A DNA stretch of 64,000 nt from an uncultured Flavobacteriales bacterium. Its GTDB lineage: Bacteria > Bacteroidota > Bacteroidia > Flavobacteriales_D > Crocinitomicaceae. The position numbers and the translations under genes are program-made. The notes under the pieces are model-generated. The model had not been told where the DNA came from. It did not search any database and was given only the letters and a program-made list of their open reading frames with translations. How positions within the stretch are numbered: the stretch's first letter is position 1; every line of letters begins with the position of its first letter. Below are positions 33,864 through 43,810 of the stretch, piece after piece. Where the stretch lies: NCBI GenBank assembly GCA_943789205.1, contig CALSTG010000001.1, positions 1,292,435-1,356,434 on the forward strand, given 5' to 3'.

Positions 33864-35600
33864 TTACAGCCCTAGTTCTTTTCGTTGTTCAGCATCAATT
33901 GGCGCAGGAGCATCAATCATGGTGTCGCGACCACTGTTGTTTTTTGGGAATGCGATGTAATCTCTAATAGATTCTGAACCGCCCATTGTTGCAACGAGTC
34001 TGTCTAATCCAAATGCCAATCCACCGTGAGGAGGTGCCCCATACTCAAATGCATTCATTAAGAATCCAAATTGTGCCTCAGCCTCTTCTTTCGTGAATCC
34101 GAGTAAATCAAACATTCTAGACTGCAATGCTTTATCGTGAATCCTTATGGATCCGCCACCTAGCTCAACACCATTCATCGCTAGGTCATAGGCATTTGCT
34201 CGAACCTTTCCAGGTTCCGTATCTATCAAAGCAAAGTCTTCAGGTTTTGGCGAAGTGAAAGGGTGGTGCATGGCATGGTAGCGTTTGCTTTCCTCATCCC
34301 ATTCCAATAATGGAAAATCAAGAACCCAAAGTGGCTTAAAGATTTTAGGGTCTCTCAAACCAAGTTCTGTTCCTAAATGCAAACGCAACTCGTTCAGCTG
34401 CTTTCTCGTTTTGTCAAGTTCACCGCAAAGAAGTAGTAAAAGATCTCCAGGTTTTGCACCACATTGGTCCAACCAAGCTTTACGTTCTTCCTCCGAATAG
34501 AATTTATCTACCGAAGATTTGCTCGTTCCATCGTCATTGTATTTTACATAAACCAACCCTCGGGCACCAATTTGAGGTCGTTTTACCCAATTGGTAAGTG
34601 CGTCAAGCTGTTTTCTAGAGTAGCCTGCGCAACCTTCAGCGTTAATAGCCAATACTGCATCCACGCTATCAAAAACAACAAACCCATTCCCTTGCGCTTT
34701 TTCGGTGAGGTCATTGAATTCCATTCCGAATCGAATGTCGGGTTTGTCAGAGCCATATTTTTCCATGGCCTCAGCGTAGGTCATCCTTGGGAATTGTGCA
34801 TCAAGCTCAACACCTCTTACCTCTCTAAATAAATGCTGAATTAAACCCTCAAAGGTTTGCAATACATCTTCTTGCTCAACGAATGCCATCTCACAGTCAA
34901 TCTGCGTGAATTCTGGCTGGCGGTCTGCACGTAAATCCTCGTCTCTAAAGCATTTTACAATTTGGTAGTAGCGGTCCATTCCCGAAACCATTAACAATTG
35001 CTTAAAGGTCTGAGGAGATTGCGGTAGTGCGTAAAACTCATTTGGGTTCATTCTACTTGGCACGACAAAGTCACGTGCACCTTCAGGTGTAGATTTAATC
35101 AAGACAGGCGTTTCAACATCCATAAAATCTTGACCATCTAAATATTTTCGTGTCTCTAAAGAGACTTTATTTCTAAGTCTTAGCTTTTCTTGAACGGGAT
35201 TTCTTCGTAAATCTAAGTAACGGTATTGCATCCGTAATTCATCGCCACCATCCGTTTCATCTTCAATGGTAAAAGGAGGTGTTTTCGCCTCGTTTAAAAT
35301 AGAAAGCTTCGATACTTCAATTTCTATATCTCCTGTCGGGATGTTTTTATTTTTACTGCTGCGCTCTATAACAGTTCCTTCTATTTGAATGACAAATTCA
35401 CGGCCGAGCTTACGTGCGGTTTCGCAGAGCTTTGCATCCGTTTCCATATTGAATACAAGCTGTGTAATTCCATAACGGTCTCTTAAGTCTACAAAGGTCA
35501 TCCCGCCTAAATCTCGAGAACGTTGTACCCATCCGGATAAGGTTACTGCAGTGTCAATATGTTCATTTCGGAGTGCTCCGCAAGTGTGTGTACGATACAT
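33864..35600 (-). CDS. aspS: Aspartyl-tRNA synthetase
   Basis: Class II aminoacyl-tRNA synthetase charging tRNA-Asp. 578 residues, slightly shorter than the E. coli enzyme (590). N-terminal OB anticodon-binding domain with [19 protein letters not shown]; class II motif 2 in [20 protein letters not shown]; motif 3 in [17 protein letters not shown]; and the bacterial-specific GAD insert between them (about 280-400). The [11 protein letters not shown] active-site loop is present. The start [11 protein letters not shown] at 35600 is standard. Divergent from the ALDH7 gene. Confidence 0.97.
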   Translation of the reverse strand: MYRTHTCGALRNEHIDTAVTLSGWVQRSRDLGGMTFVDLRDRYGITQLVFNMETDAKLCETARKLGREFVIQIEGTVIERSSKNKNIPTGDIEIEVSKLSILNEAKTPPFTIEDETDGGDELRMQYRYLDLRRNPVQEKLRLRNKVSLETRKYLDGQDFMDVETPVLIKSTPEGARDFVVPSRMNPNEFYALPQSPQTFKQLLMVSGMDRYYQIVKCFRDEDLRADRQPEFTQIDCEMAFVEQEDVLQTFEGLIQHLFREVRGVELDAQFPRMTYAEAMEKYGSDKPDIRFGMEFNDLTEKAQGNGFVVFDSVDAVLAINAEGCAGYSRKQLDALTNWVKRPQIGARGLVYVKYNDDGTSKSSVDKFYSEEERKAWLDQCGAKPGDLLLLLCGELDKTRKQLNELRLHLGTELGLRDPKIFKPLWVLDFPLLEWDEESKRYHAMHHPFTSPKPEDFALIDTEPGKVRANAYDLAMNGVELGGGSIRIHDKALQSRMFDLLGFTKEEAEAQFGFLMNAFEYGAPPHGGLAFGLDRLVATMGGSESIRDYIAFPKNNSGRDTMIDAPAPIDAEQRKELGL

Positions 35601-35703
35601 AGTTCAAATGTTGTAGCGGCAAAAATAAGAAACATAAACCGCTTCTTACTTTTTGAATCTATTTTTTGAGTCAATTAATGGAAAAACAACAAATAATTTC
35701 AAG

Positions 35704-35711
35704 TATCTTTG
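35704..35711 (+). promoter_or_regulatory. -7 element upstream of the ALDH7 gene
   Basis: TATCTTTG matches the Bacteroidota TAnnTTTG element exactly, 24 bases before the start codon. No convincing TTTG lies 19 bases upstream, so it is only a partial promoter match. Confidence 0.4.
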
Positions 35712-35735
35712 CACCAAATCTTATTTAAATAGAAT

Positions 35736-37271
35736 ATGGAAATTGAAAAGATATTAGCCACGTTTGGTATTGAGAAAACCAATAATGGAGCTTCAACAGG
35801 AAGCGAGTGGATCAGCACTAAAGGAGAGACAATAAATTCTTATTCTCCAGTTGATGGCTCCTTAATTGCCTCTGTTACTGCAGCAGAAGAAGCGGATTAT
35901 GAGAGAGTAATTGCTAAAGCTTCGGAAGCTTATAAAGTATGGAGAACAAAACCAGCACCACTTAGAGGTGAGGTGATTCGTCAGCTTGCAGAAAAATTAA
36001 GAGAAGTAAAAGAACCTTTAGGAGAATTGGTTTCCTATGAAATGGGAAAATCATTGCAAGAAGGTCTTGGCGAGGTTCAAGAAATGATTGATATCTGTGA
36101 TTTTGCTGTTGGTCTTTCAAGACAACTTTATGGTTTAACGATGCACTCTGAGCGTCCAGGACACAGAATGTATGAGCAATACCACCCAATAGGAATTGTG
36201 GGAATTATTTCCGCATTTAACTTCCCGGTTGCGGTTTGGAATTGGAACACCGCATTAGCTTGGGTTTGTGGAGATGTTTGCGTTTGGAAGCCTTCTGAGA
36301 AAACACCATTGACAGCTTTGGCTTGTCAGCAAATCACAAAAGAAGTATTCGAAGCGAATGACGTTCCTGAAGGTGTTTCAGGTTTGGTCATTGGAGGAGC
36401 AGATATCGGAAAATTGATGTCGAATGACACAAGAGTTCCTTTGGTTTCAGCTACAGGTTCAACTAGAATGGGTAAATCTGTTAGTGCCGCAGTTGGCGCA
36501 AGATTAGGAACATCTCTTTTGGAACTAGGTGGAAACAATGCGATTATCATCACACCATCTGCAGACCTTAAAATGGTTGTTCCAGGTGCCGTGTTTGGCG
36601 CAGTAGGAACTGCAGGACAAAGATGTACGTCCACAAGAAGATTGATTATTCACGCGAGTGTTTATGATAAGGTGAGAGATGCTTTGGTCAATGCATACAA
36701 GCAACTAAGAATAGGGGATCCATTGGATCAGAACAACCATGTAGGTCCACTCATCGATACGGATGCGGTTGATATGTACCTCAAAGCGATTGAAGCTGCC
36801 AAGGCAGAAGGCGGAAATGTAGTTGTTGAAGGTGGTGTATTAGAAGGCCCAGGATATGAATCAGGTTGCTATGTGAAGCCAGCGATTGTTGAGGCTGAAA
36901 ATAGCTTTGCGATTGTGCAGCACGAAACATTTGCACCCATTTTATATTTAACTAAATATGAAGGTACGGTTGAGGATGCAATTGCAATCCAAAACAATGT
37001 GCCTCAAGGATTGTCTTCAGCGATCATGACGGCGTCATTACAGGAATCTGAAAAGTTCCTTTCTTATGCAGGTTCTGATTGTGGAATTGCAAATGTAAAC
37101 ATCGGTACTTCAGGTGCTGAGATAGGCGGTGCATTTGGTGGAGAAAAAGAAACAGGTGGTGGACGTGAGTCAGGATCAGATGCTTGGAAAGTATACATGA
37201 GAAGACAAACCAATACCATTAACTATACCGACAGCCTACCATTGGCTCAAGGTATTAAGTTTGACCTATAG
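35736..37271 (+). CDS. amaB: ALDH7-family L-aminoadipate-semialdehyde dehydrogenase
   Basis: 511 residues, NAD+-dependent oxidation of alpha-aminoadipate semialdehyde (P6C) to aminoadipate in lysine catabolism is the expected role of this family (ALDH7A1/Pcd/AmaB). General base Glu263 in LLELGGNNAI and nucleophile Cys297 in GTAGQRCTSTRRL, both typical of ALDH7; also IISAFNFPVAVWNWN and FGGEKETGGGRESGSDAWK, the last a well-known ALDH7 C-terminal motif. No other lysine-degradation gene is in the window. Transcribed divergently from aspS. Confidence 0.9.
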   Translation: MEIEKILATFGIEKTNNGASTGSEWISTKGETINSYSPVDGSLIASVTAAEEADYERVIAKASEAYKVWRTKPAPLRGEVIRQLAEKLREVKEPLGELVSYEMGKSLQEGLGEVQEMIDICDFAVGLSRQLYGLTMHSERPGHRMYEQYHPIGIVGIISAFNFPVAVWNWNTALAWVCGDVCVWKPSEKTPLTALACQQITKEVFEANDVPEGVSGLVIGGADIGKLMSNDTRVPLVSATGSTRMGKSVSAAVGARLGTSLLELGGNNAIIITPSADLKMVVPGAVFGAVGTAGQRCTSTRRLIIHASVYDKVRDALVNAYKQLRIGDPLDQNNHVGPLIDTDAVDMYLKAIEAAKAEGGNVVVEGGVLEGPGYESGCYVKPAIVEAENSFAIVQHETFAPILYLTKYEGTVEDAIAIQNNVPQGLSSAIMTASLQESEKFLSYAGSDCGIANVNIGTSGAEIGGAFGGEKETGGGRESGSDAWKVYMRRQTNTINYTDSLPLAQGIKFDL

Positions 37272-37283
37272 TCAAATTTAAAA

Positions 37284-37357
37284 GGCCCCGTGGCGCAACT
37301 GAATAGCGCATCAGATTTCGGCTCTGAGGGTTACAGGTTTGAATCCTGTCGGGGTCA
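37284..37357 (+). tRNA. tRNA-Arg(TCG)
   Basis: A 74-nt tRNA. Acceptor GGCCCCG pairs with CGGGGTC (one G-U) and the discriminator is A. Anticodon stem TCAGA/TCTGA, loop TTTCGGC, anticodon TCG reading CGA. T arm ACAGG-TTTGAAT-CCTGT. CCA is not encoded. It sits 12 bases after the ALDH7 stop. Confidence 0.93.
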
Positions 37358-37366
37358 CGAACAAAA

Positions 37367-37406
37367 GAGCTGTATGTCAATAATAACAAGGCATACGGCT
37401 TTTTTA
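37367..37406 (+). terminator. Probable terminator after tRNA-Arg
   Basis: AGCTGTATG pairs with CATACGGCT (one G-U) across a 15-base loop and is followed by TTTTT. It lies about 10 bases beyond the tRNA. Confidence 0.55.
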
Positions 37407-37449
37407 TGCTTTTAAAACGTACGATAAAACGAACGATATTAATTCATTT

Positions 37450-37665
37450 TTACATAAAAAGAGGTAATTCGTGTCCAGTTGAAAACGTTTCTATAAACTT
37501 ATAATGGTTGAATATTTCTTCAAGAGCTTCTTCTTTAGTTTTTGGCTTACCGAATACATAAACTTGTAAAGTAAGTTTCAATAGTTCAATATATTTCTCA
37601 TTTGATAGCTTCTCATAGTTCGTTTCTATGAAGTCAAGTAGTTCGTCTATTGTTTGTATTGTCAT
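37450..37665 (-). CDS. Small acidic helical protein, unknown
   Basis: 71 residues, acidic and helical, opening MTIQTIDELLDFIETNYEKL and ending in an aromatic HELPLFM tail. No motif recognised. Its composition (regular Glu/Leu/Lys helices) supports a real protein, but no family is known to me. Divergent from the membrane-protein gene at 37702, with a 36-base gap. Confidence 0.5.
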   Translation of the reverse strand: MTIQTIDELLDFIETNYEKLSNEKYIELLKLTLQVYVFGKPKTKEEALEEIFNHYKFIETFSTGHELPLFM

Positions 37666-37701
37666 TTGTAACTAATTTTTTTTTGTTTCGTTTAGAGTGG
37701 T

Positions 37702-38037
37702 ATGAGGAATAGAATAAATGAAATGTTGGATAAAATATTTAATTCAGATGGTGATATAATATTTATTTATTTGGCAAGATGTATTTTCTTCGTCATCACC
37801 GTTGGGTTGATTGTTACGTCTCTTATATCCATATGTTTTGGATTTAATATTTTGTGGGATACGTTAGTCGAAACACAAACCTTGATGGCGCCCGTTACCC
37901 CTTTGTCTGAAATGGAACCTGGATATGTCAATGTTATTGTTGCAAATACTTTAGGATTAATTGGTTTTATGGGGGCATTTTTATTCATCTTTTTCGGATA
38001 TGGTTTTAATGAAAAACGAGAAGATAAAGACAAGTAA
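37702..38037 (+). CDS. Two-helix membrane protein, unknown
   Basis: 111 residues. Basic N-terminal tail, two hydrophobic helices (about 22-48 and 72-98) joined by an acidic periplasmic loop, and a charged C-terminus (KREDKDK). No motif recognised. AT-rich like its neighbours. Confidence 0.55.
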   Translation: MRNRINEMLDKIFNSDGDIIFIYLARCIFFVITVGLIVTSLISICFGFNILWDTLVETQTLMAPVTPLSEMEPGYVNVIVANTLGLIGFMGAFLFIFFGYGFNEKREDKDK

Positions 38038-38216
38038 CTCACTTCAATTCTATTTCAATAGCTTGAAACTTCGTTTCATTACTTAAACTCATTTCGGTAG
38101 CTTTTAAAGTTGGTAGAATAAACTTTTTTTTATAAAACTATCCGAGAAATTATCCGTAACAAGCATTATTTTAAGAGTTTTTCTATCTTTAGCGCATAAC
38201 TAAAAACAAATACATT

Positions 38217-38654
38217 ATGAAATTCATTAAAAATTTTAGAACTATTTTAGTTGTCACCCTTATCTTAGATCTCTTGCAGTCTATTCCATTGTTCCTCGCG
38301 ATGAGCGGGGGTGAAATGAAAGAAATGATGATTGCCGATATGGGCGTAGAAGGTCTTTCGGAAAATGTAGGAGCAATAGCAATCTTGGATACCATGCTAT
38401 TTGTTTTTGCATTTATCATGGCAGGTTATTTGGCTGCAACCGTTTATGCTTTAAGTTTAAAAGAATTGAGTTCACTAAAAGCCGCTGCATTTATACTAGC
38501 CATTTTGCATTTGGCATGGACGCTTCCTGATTTTATTAGTTTATTGACCGGTTCAAATGCCCATCCCCCAATTCCATTGATGATCCTAAGTTTATTACCT
38601 ATCATTGGATTAATTTACGTCTCTAAGAATGGAGAATTGAATACAAGCGCATAA
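38217..38654 (+). CDS. Four-helix membrane protein, unknown
   Basis: 145 residues with four hydrophobic helices (about 8-28, 54-77, 87-107, 118-138); an acidic/Met-rich loop (GEMKEMMIADMGVEG) follows the first. It resembles small DoxX- or DUF-type membrane proteins only in shape. A TATCTTTA -7-like sequence precedes the start by about 25 bases. Confidence 0.6.
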   Translation: MKFIKNFRTILVVTLILDLLQSIPLFLAMSGGEMKEMMIADMGVEGLSENVGAIAILDTMLFVFAFIMAGYLAATVYALSLKELSSLKAAAFILAILHLAWTLPDFISLLTGSNAHPPIPLMILSLLPIIGLIYVSKNGELNTSA

Positions 38655-38862
38655 CCCATTAGGCACCATAAATTAAGTTGAATCTGTTGAATTCAACAAT
38701 AGGTCTTCAAAAGTAAGACCTTCCTCCTCTTACGTCGCTAGCAGATAAAACCATCCGAAAAGGAAGTTCTTTTTTAAAGTTGTTAGAATAAATATTATTA
38801 CATAATTATTACATTTTTGTAAATAAATTGGAATTGCTGTGAGCGTATCGTGATTTAAATTG

Positions 38863-38870
38863 TATTTTTG
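38863..38870 (+). promoter_or_regulatory. -7 element upstream of the TIGR03032-like gene
   Basis: TATTTTTG, an exact TAnnTTTG match, 29 bases before the start codon; the upstream TTG element is not well placed. Confidence 0.35.
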
Positions 38871-38899
38871 AATGACTGCATTGATAAACAAGAATTTTT

Positions 38900-39971
38900 A
38901 TGTCTGTTAACCCCCAGGCGCTAGCGCCTTTTTCTTGTACCTATTCCTCACAAGTACCTGAATTGCTTCAAAAACTAAATTGCTCCTTAGCGATTTCTAC
39001 CTATCAAGCGGGAAAACTTGTTTTTATTTCTGCTTTAGATGAGAATAAAATCGTTCAATTACCTAGAACGTTTGACAAACCAATGGGGATTGCGCACGAC
39101 GAGGAAAGCGATAAATTGGCTTTAGCCTGTAAAGATGAAGTGATTGTATTTTCAAACGCCGAAGAGCTTGCCAAATACTATCCTCGGTCACCTAAAAAGT
39201 ATGATGCTTTATATATGCCTAGGGCATCATATTATACGGGTAACCTAGATATACATGATCTTAATTTTGGTGCAAATAAAGAGCTATATGGCGTAAATAC
39301 TTTGTTTTCGAGTATTGTTAAAATTGATGACAACTATAGCTTTACTCCTGTGTGGAAACCAAATTTTATAGACCGTATTGTTTCAGAAGACCGATGCCAT
39401 TTGAATGGAATGGCGATGCTCAATGGTAAACCCAAATATGTAACCGCCTTCGGTCAAGGAAATTCCTTTCAGAGCTGGAGAGATACTGTGACTACAGGAG
39501 GGATTGTTATAGATGTCGAAACAGATGAGATTATTATAGATGGTTTGGCGATGCCGCATACACCGCGTATCTTTAATGGGGAGCTCTATACACTTTTGTC
39601 TGCTACCGGGGAATTAATAAAAATTAATAGAGAAAAGGGTACTTATGAGGTAATTGTCAAGCTTGATGGTTTTGTTCGCGGAATGGATTTACACAAAGAT
39701 TATCTGTTTCATTGGTCTATCAAAACTTAGAAAGAACTCATCAACGTTTGCAAAGCTTAACCTGAAAGCAAATGAGGCTGGCATAATGGTGGTGCATCTT
39801 CCCACAGGAAGTATTGCAGGAAAAATCACATACCAAACATCTTTAGATGAAATTTATGATGTCCATATCCTTCCAGGAAAGACACGTCCAAATATTATGA
39901 ATACAATTCGCCCAGACTATAAGGAAGGGGTGACGACACCCAATTCCACCTATTGGGCAAAAAAGAAATAA
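38900..39971 (+). pseudogene. TIGR03032/DUF4915-like gene broken by a frameshift
   Basis: Two overlapping reading frames form one ~356-residue protein. The first (from ATG 38900) stops at 39730 after DYLFHWSIKT. If the base at 39710 is skipped, the reading continues DYLFIGLSKLRKNSS and onwards to the stop at 39971, including VVHLPTGS and DVHILPG. The family (TIGR03032) has unknown function and reads like a beta-propeller: ISTYQAGKLVFIS, DIHDLNFG and GNSFQSWRDT are visible. The extra base may be a real mutation or a sequencing/assembly error. The FG-GAP gene follows after 16 bases, possibly in the same unit. Confidence 0.75.
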
Positions 39972-39987
39972 CTAAACGATTAAACAA

Positions 39988-41292
39988 ATGAAAAACAAGC
40001 ATTATTCTAGAAAGAAAAGACAGCTAGGTCGTTTAATAGCGAATCTAAAACTAAAAATAAATACACCCGGCACTTCTTTGGTTACGATTCATCGACTTAA
40101 ACTTAGAATTAAGTTTTTACTTAGTGAATTGTCAGGCTACGTTTCAAAACATCAATTGAATCGGCTTCTTGGAGGTTTTGCAATCGTATTTGGTTTCGCT
40201 ACCACAGCAAACACACAGGTTTTTGATACTCCAGTTCTTAATCCATTCGGATTAACAACATCTCCAGATGTGTATTTGCAATTTCCTGAAATGGCAGATT
40301 TAGACAATGATGGAGACATGGATCTCTTAGTTGGTGCTTATGCATATGGCTTTGCAGCCGGTTTTACTTATTATGAAAATATAGGAAGTCCAGAGGTCCC
40401 TTCATTTGCAACCCCTGTATTGAATCCTTTTGGTTTAACAGGAAATACATTAATCAACTTTCCAGCTCTTGTCGACTTGGATAATGATGGAGATTTAGAT
40501 CTTTTAAGTGGAGAGTATTATGGTACGATGAGCTATTATGAAAACACGGGTACAGCGAGCGAACCTTCTTTCGAAGCGCCTTCTTCTATGCCATTTGGGC
40601 TCAGTGCCACTTACTCTTTGGCTATTCCAACATTTGCAGATATAGACAATGATGGAGACATGGATTTATTGGTTGCTGAACAATATGCGAATATGCAATA
40701 TTTTGAGAATATAGGTACTGCTGAAGCGCCGAGCTTTGAAGCTCCTCAGCAGAACCCTTTTGGTTTGAGCACAGGTTATGGAATCTCAGCTCCAGAGTTT
40801 GGAGATTTTGACAATGACGGGGATCAAGATATTGTAGTTGGTGCCTATTATGGGAACCTTGAATATTATTTAAATACGGGTACAGATTCAACCCCTAATT
40901 TCTTTGGACCGGCAACGAACCCTTTTGGATTGACACAAACTTATGAATTTGCTTTTCCATCCTCAGCGGATCTTGATGGAGATGGAGATCTAGATCTTCT
41001 GGTTTGTGAGACCTACGGAACTTTCCAATACTTTGAGAATGTAGACCCAACCACTTCAATTGACGAGATAGCTATTCAAGGCGGAATATCTCCTAATCCG
41101 TTTACAGACGTCGTAAATTTTGATTTAGAGGTCTTAAACGTTGAGTTTTTAAATCTCGCCGGTCAAGTAGTTCTTAGCGTTGAAAACCCTGGGGTCAGTT
41201 TGGATGTTGGGGCGCTTCCTCAGGGAAGCTATATAGTAAAATGTAGGCATAAGAATCAACAGCTATCAAGCACCAAATTACAGAAGCTATAA
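39988..41292 (+). CDS. FG-GAP/VCBS-repeat T9SS protein with basic N-terminal extension
   Basis: 434 residues. The first ~63 residues are strongly basic and helical (RKKRQLGRLIANLKLK, IHRLKLRIKFLLSEL) and precede a hydrophobic signal-like segment (LLGGFAIVFGFATTANTQ). Five FG-GAP/VCBS repeats follow, each with an NPFGL (once MPFGL) start and a DLDNDGDMDLL-type Ca2+ loop about 60 residues apart, likely forming a beta-propeller. The C-terminal ~80 residues are a type A T9SS sorting domain (GGISPNPFTDVVNF). Likely surface-exposed adhesin or binding protein. The long N-terminal extension is unusual for a T9SS cargo. Confidence 0.82.
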   Translation: MKNKHYSRKKRQLGRLIANLKLKINTPGTSLVTIHRLKLRIKFLLSELSGYVSKHQLNRLLGGFAIVFGFATTANTQVFDTPVLNPFGLTTSPDVYLQFPEMADLDNDGDMDLLVGAYAYGFAAGFTYYENIGSPEVPSFATPVLNPFGLTGNTLINFPALVDLDNDGDLDLLSGEYYGTMSYYENTGTASEPSFEAPSSMPFGLSATYSLAIPTFADIDNDGDMDLLVAEQYANMQYFENIGTAEAPSFEAPQQNPFGLSTGYGISAPEFGDFDNDGDQDIVVGAYYGNLEYYLNTGTDSTPNFFGPATNPFGLTQTYEFAFPSSADLDGDGDLDLLVCETYGTFQYFENVDPTTSIDEIAIQGGISPNPFTDVVNFDLEVLNVEFLNLAGQVVLSVENPGVSLDVGALPQGSYIVKCRHKNQQLSSTKLQKL

Positions 41293-41308
41293 AGGCATAT
41301 ATTTTAAT

Positions 41309-41338
41309 AAAGCCTCCCATTCGGGAGGCTTTTCTTTT
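41309..41338 (+). terminator. Rho-independent terminator after the FG-GAP gene
   Basis: Hairpin AAGCCTCCC-ATTC-GGGAGGCTT followed by TTCTTTT. No gene is supportable in the remaining ~220 bases up to the helicase stop. Confidence 0.8.
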
Positions 41339-41561
41339 ATGTTTTAAAGCCTTTCTTAAATCTTCATATTTGTATACAAGTAAAAACACGTATTTCTGAA
41401 TAGGTGCTGTAATCTATTTTTTTGAATGGCAGATACATTTCTTTTATCAGACCCTAACAATGCCACATCTTTGGTATTGAATTTAAAAAAGTGTTATGGC
41501 AAGTTTACTTACAATCCTCGTTCTTTTCGGATATGTTCTATATGGAACACACGAAGGTCCG

Positions 41562-42698
41562 CTACTTTAATTGAAGAACATTTCCGTCCTCAAGCGCAAC
41601 GGAAATTTTCATTTTTTTTTGAATGACCCGAAAGTGGTGCTCCTCCTCAGGAGAGATTAAGCTTATAGCTTCACCTGTGGCGTCAGCCCTTCCCGTTCTT
41701 CCGATCCGATGCACATAGTCTTTAGGTGAGCGAGGCAACTCGTAATTTATGACATGGGATAAGAATTCTATATCAATTCCTCTCGCTAACAAATCGGTAG
41801 CTACAAGAACTCTTAATTTACCTGCTTTGAATGCCTCAAGTGCTTTGATTCGGGCATGCTGACTTTTCTTTCCATGTATTGATCGAGCATCGATCCCATT
41901 CTTATGAAGCTTATCTGCAACATGTTCAGACTTATAGGTTGATGCAGTGAAGACCAAGACTTGCTGCATATTTTCACTTTTGATGAGGTGTCTTAAAAGT
42001 GGACCTTTCTTTTCTTCGGCTATAGTATAGGCCAATTGCCGAATGTTTTCTAGACTCTTTTCTTTAGGAGCCACATTAATGACCTCAGGATCGTGAAGTA
42101 AGAATTGATGAATTTCTTCAACTTTTTCATTTAAAGTAGCCGAAAACAGCAGATTTTGACGCTTTTTAGGCAATAATGCGAAGATTTTATTCATTTCTTC
42201 TTTAAAACCTAAATTCAATAACTTGTCTGCTTCATCAAGAATAAGGGTTTGAAGTTTATCGAATTGAATGGCATTAGAATCTACCAAATCCAAAAGGCGC
42301 CCTGGCGTGGCTACCAATATCGAGATGCCAAAAAGGCCCTTCATTTGTGGATTGATGGATACACCTCCATATACGGCCATAATGGGAGCGGTATGTTCGA
42401 GTCCTTTTTCAAAAAGGGTAAAAACATCTTTAACCTGCTCGGCCAATTCTCTTGTAGGAACCAATACAAGCACATCTACTTGTCTGTTTTTCGCTTCCTT
42501 CCTTTGCCTTAATCCACTTAGCACAGGCAGCACATAGCTTGCTGTTTTACCTGAGCCCGTTGGCGCAATGCCGAGTACATCTCGACCTTTGAGTATTTCA
42601 GGAATAGCTGCTTTCTGAATAGGATAAGGAGCGTTGTACTCTAGTTTTTCTATAATTTCAACTAAGGTTGTCGGTAGACCAAGTGCTTTGAAAGACAT
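41562..42698 (-). CDS. DEAD-box RNA helicase (RhlE-like)
   Basis: ATP-dependent RNA helicase with both RecA domains and every motif: Q motif PYPIQ, motif I APTGSGKT, Ia PTRELA, Ib TPGRLL, II DEAD, III SAT, IV VFTAS, V ATDLLARGID, VI HRIGRTGRA. There is no long C-terminal extension (378 residues), as in short RhlE/CsdA-like forms. The ATG at 42698 opens the standard MSFKALGLP; an in-frame ATG at 42755 would add 19 residues (MFDDFKLKKLPL), also a plausible helicase-like start, so the true start is open. Likely roles: ribosome assembly, RNA decay or cold adaptation. Confidence 0.9.
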   Translation of the reverse strand: MSFKALGLPTTLVEIIEKLEYNAPYPIQKAAIPEILKGRDVLGIAPTGSGKTASYVLPVLSGLRQRKEAKNRQVDVLVLVPTRELAEQVKDVFTLFEKGLEHTAPIMAVYGGVSINPQMKGLFGISILVATPGRLLDLVDSNAIQFDKLQTLILDEADKLLNLGFKEEMNKIFALLPKKRQNLLFSATLNEKVEEIHQFLLHDPEVINVAPKEKSLENIRQLAYTIAEEKKGPLLRHLIKSENMQQVLVFTASTYKSEHVADKLHKNGIDARSIHGKKSQHARIKALEAFKAGKLRVLVATDLLARGIDIEFLSHVINYELPRSPKDYVHRIGRTGRADATGEAISLISPEEEHHFRVIQKKMKISVALEDGNVLQLK

Positions 42699-42802
42699 AT
42701 GTTTTAAAATTAAGTCATTCAAAGGTAGCTTTTTGAGCTTGAAGTCATCGAACAATGGCTCACGTTTCGAGGCATAAATAACCGCTAACTAGAAGCGTAT
42801 TA

Positions 42803-43735
42803 CTACTCAGAAAAATATTTTTTTTCTGTAGAGCCATCACTGTAGATATAAATCAATGGCGTATTTTTTACCGCCCGTGAAGTTTTGCCCATATAATCAA
42901 TGATTTTAAGTAGTGACTTTGGAGTCGAATTTAGAGAGTCACCTCCCGATAAGTCTCCCCAAATGAGTTCGGCAAATTCAGGTTGGTCGATGAATGGGTT
43001 GCGGTTGTTTTGGTAGTCATAATAAATAATATCATTTCTATTTCTTTCCCAATCGTCAACTGGATCCTGCATGTGCCAAACTAAGAGGTCAGACAGCTTC
43101 GCATGAACGGGGTCAGAAGTATTGTTATTCGATGGTAAGTAATCAATAATCTGAAGGTCAGGTTCCAATCCTTCTCCTTCATACCTCGTCGCCATGTAAA
43201 AAATCATGCGCGCAACATCACCTTTAACATTTTCATTGGGTTTCCAAACCCACTCGGTTGAGCTTGTATAGCATCCAGTAGGGCCATCACCATCAATGTA
43301 TGCTGTGCTACACTCTGCAAACCATCTGTTGCTTCTTGCAGAATTGACAGACACATCACAAGGCCTTAAGGCGTGAACATCAGTGCCTACACCTATCGTA
43401 TTTCCAAAGTCGCCATGAGATTTTGCCCATACATGTTCTCGATTCCATCCATTACCATCATTGTATTCTTCTTCTCCATTTTTAGACCAACCGGTATACA
43501 ATAGGATGACATTGTTCGGATTATTGGGGTCTTTATCTGTTTCTTTTAAAATATCCCAAACATCTGTTCCACCACTTGTATACGGAAATTCAATATGGTC
43601 TTTAATAATATTATTAAGTTCTGTTTTTAAAACCCCTCCAGTAAGTCCCTGAACACCATCATAGTATCCATTTGGGACTTGTCCAAAAAGAAAAAAAACA
43701 TTTAAAGTAAAAGAAATAAAATAGAACAGTTTCAT
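42803..43735 (-). CDS. Secreted endonuclease I family nuclease with short C-terminal module
   Basis: 310 residues. Signal peptide MKLFYFISFTLNVFFLFGQ; endonuclease I (EndA/Vvn-like beta-beta-alpha-metal) domain with the signature GWNREHVWAKSHG and the HALRPCDVSVNSARSNR segment, with later metal-site residues in the NRNPFIDQPEFAELIW region. It cleaves double- or single-stranded DNA/RNA outside the cell. The last ~40 residues, LLKIIDYMGK to DGSTEKKYFSE, form a short module shared with the two esterases at 50431 and 51518 and are likely a reduced T9SS sorting signal. Confidence 0.88.
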   Translation of the reverse strand: MKLFYFISFTLNVFFLFGQVPNGYYDGVQGLTGGVLKTELNNIIKDHIEFPYTSGGTDVWDILKETDKDPNNPNNVILLYTGWSKNGEEEYNDGNGWNREHVWAKSHGDFGNTIGVGTDVHALRPCDVSVNSARSNRWFAECSTAYIDGDGPTGCYTSSTEWVWKPNENVKGDVARMIFYMATRYEGEGLEPDLQIIDYLPSNNNTSDPVHAKLSDLLVWHMQDPVDDWERNRNDIIYYDYQNNRNPFIDQPEFAELIWGDLSGGDSLNSTPKSLLKIIDYMGKTSRAVKNTPLIYIYSDGSTEKKYFSE

Positions 43736-43810
43736 TATTTTGTTTGTGAATGATACTATTAATACGCAAAAGAAAAACTAAAGTTCTTATTATTTGAAGA
43801 TAGATATTTA

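Noticed and set aside
37284-38654. Small island at the tRNA-Arg gene
   Set aside because: Several small orphan genes follow the tRNA, but no integrase and no repeated tRNA 3' end were seen, so no element is claimed.
41426-41626. A 66-residue plus-strand frame after the FG-GAP terminator
   Set aside because: It runs into the 3' end of the helicase gene, shows no family features and its composition is unremarkable; a shorter 24-residue hydrophobic frame inside it is also unsupported.
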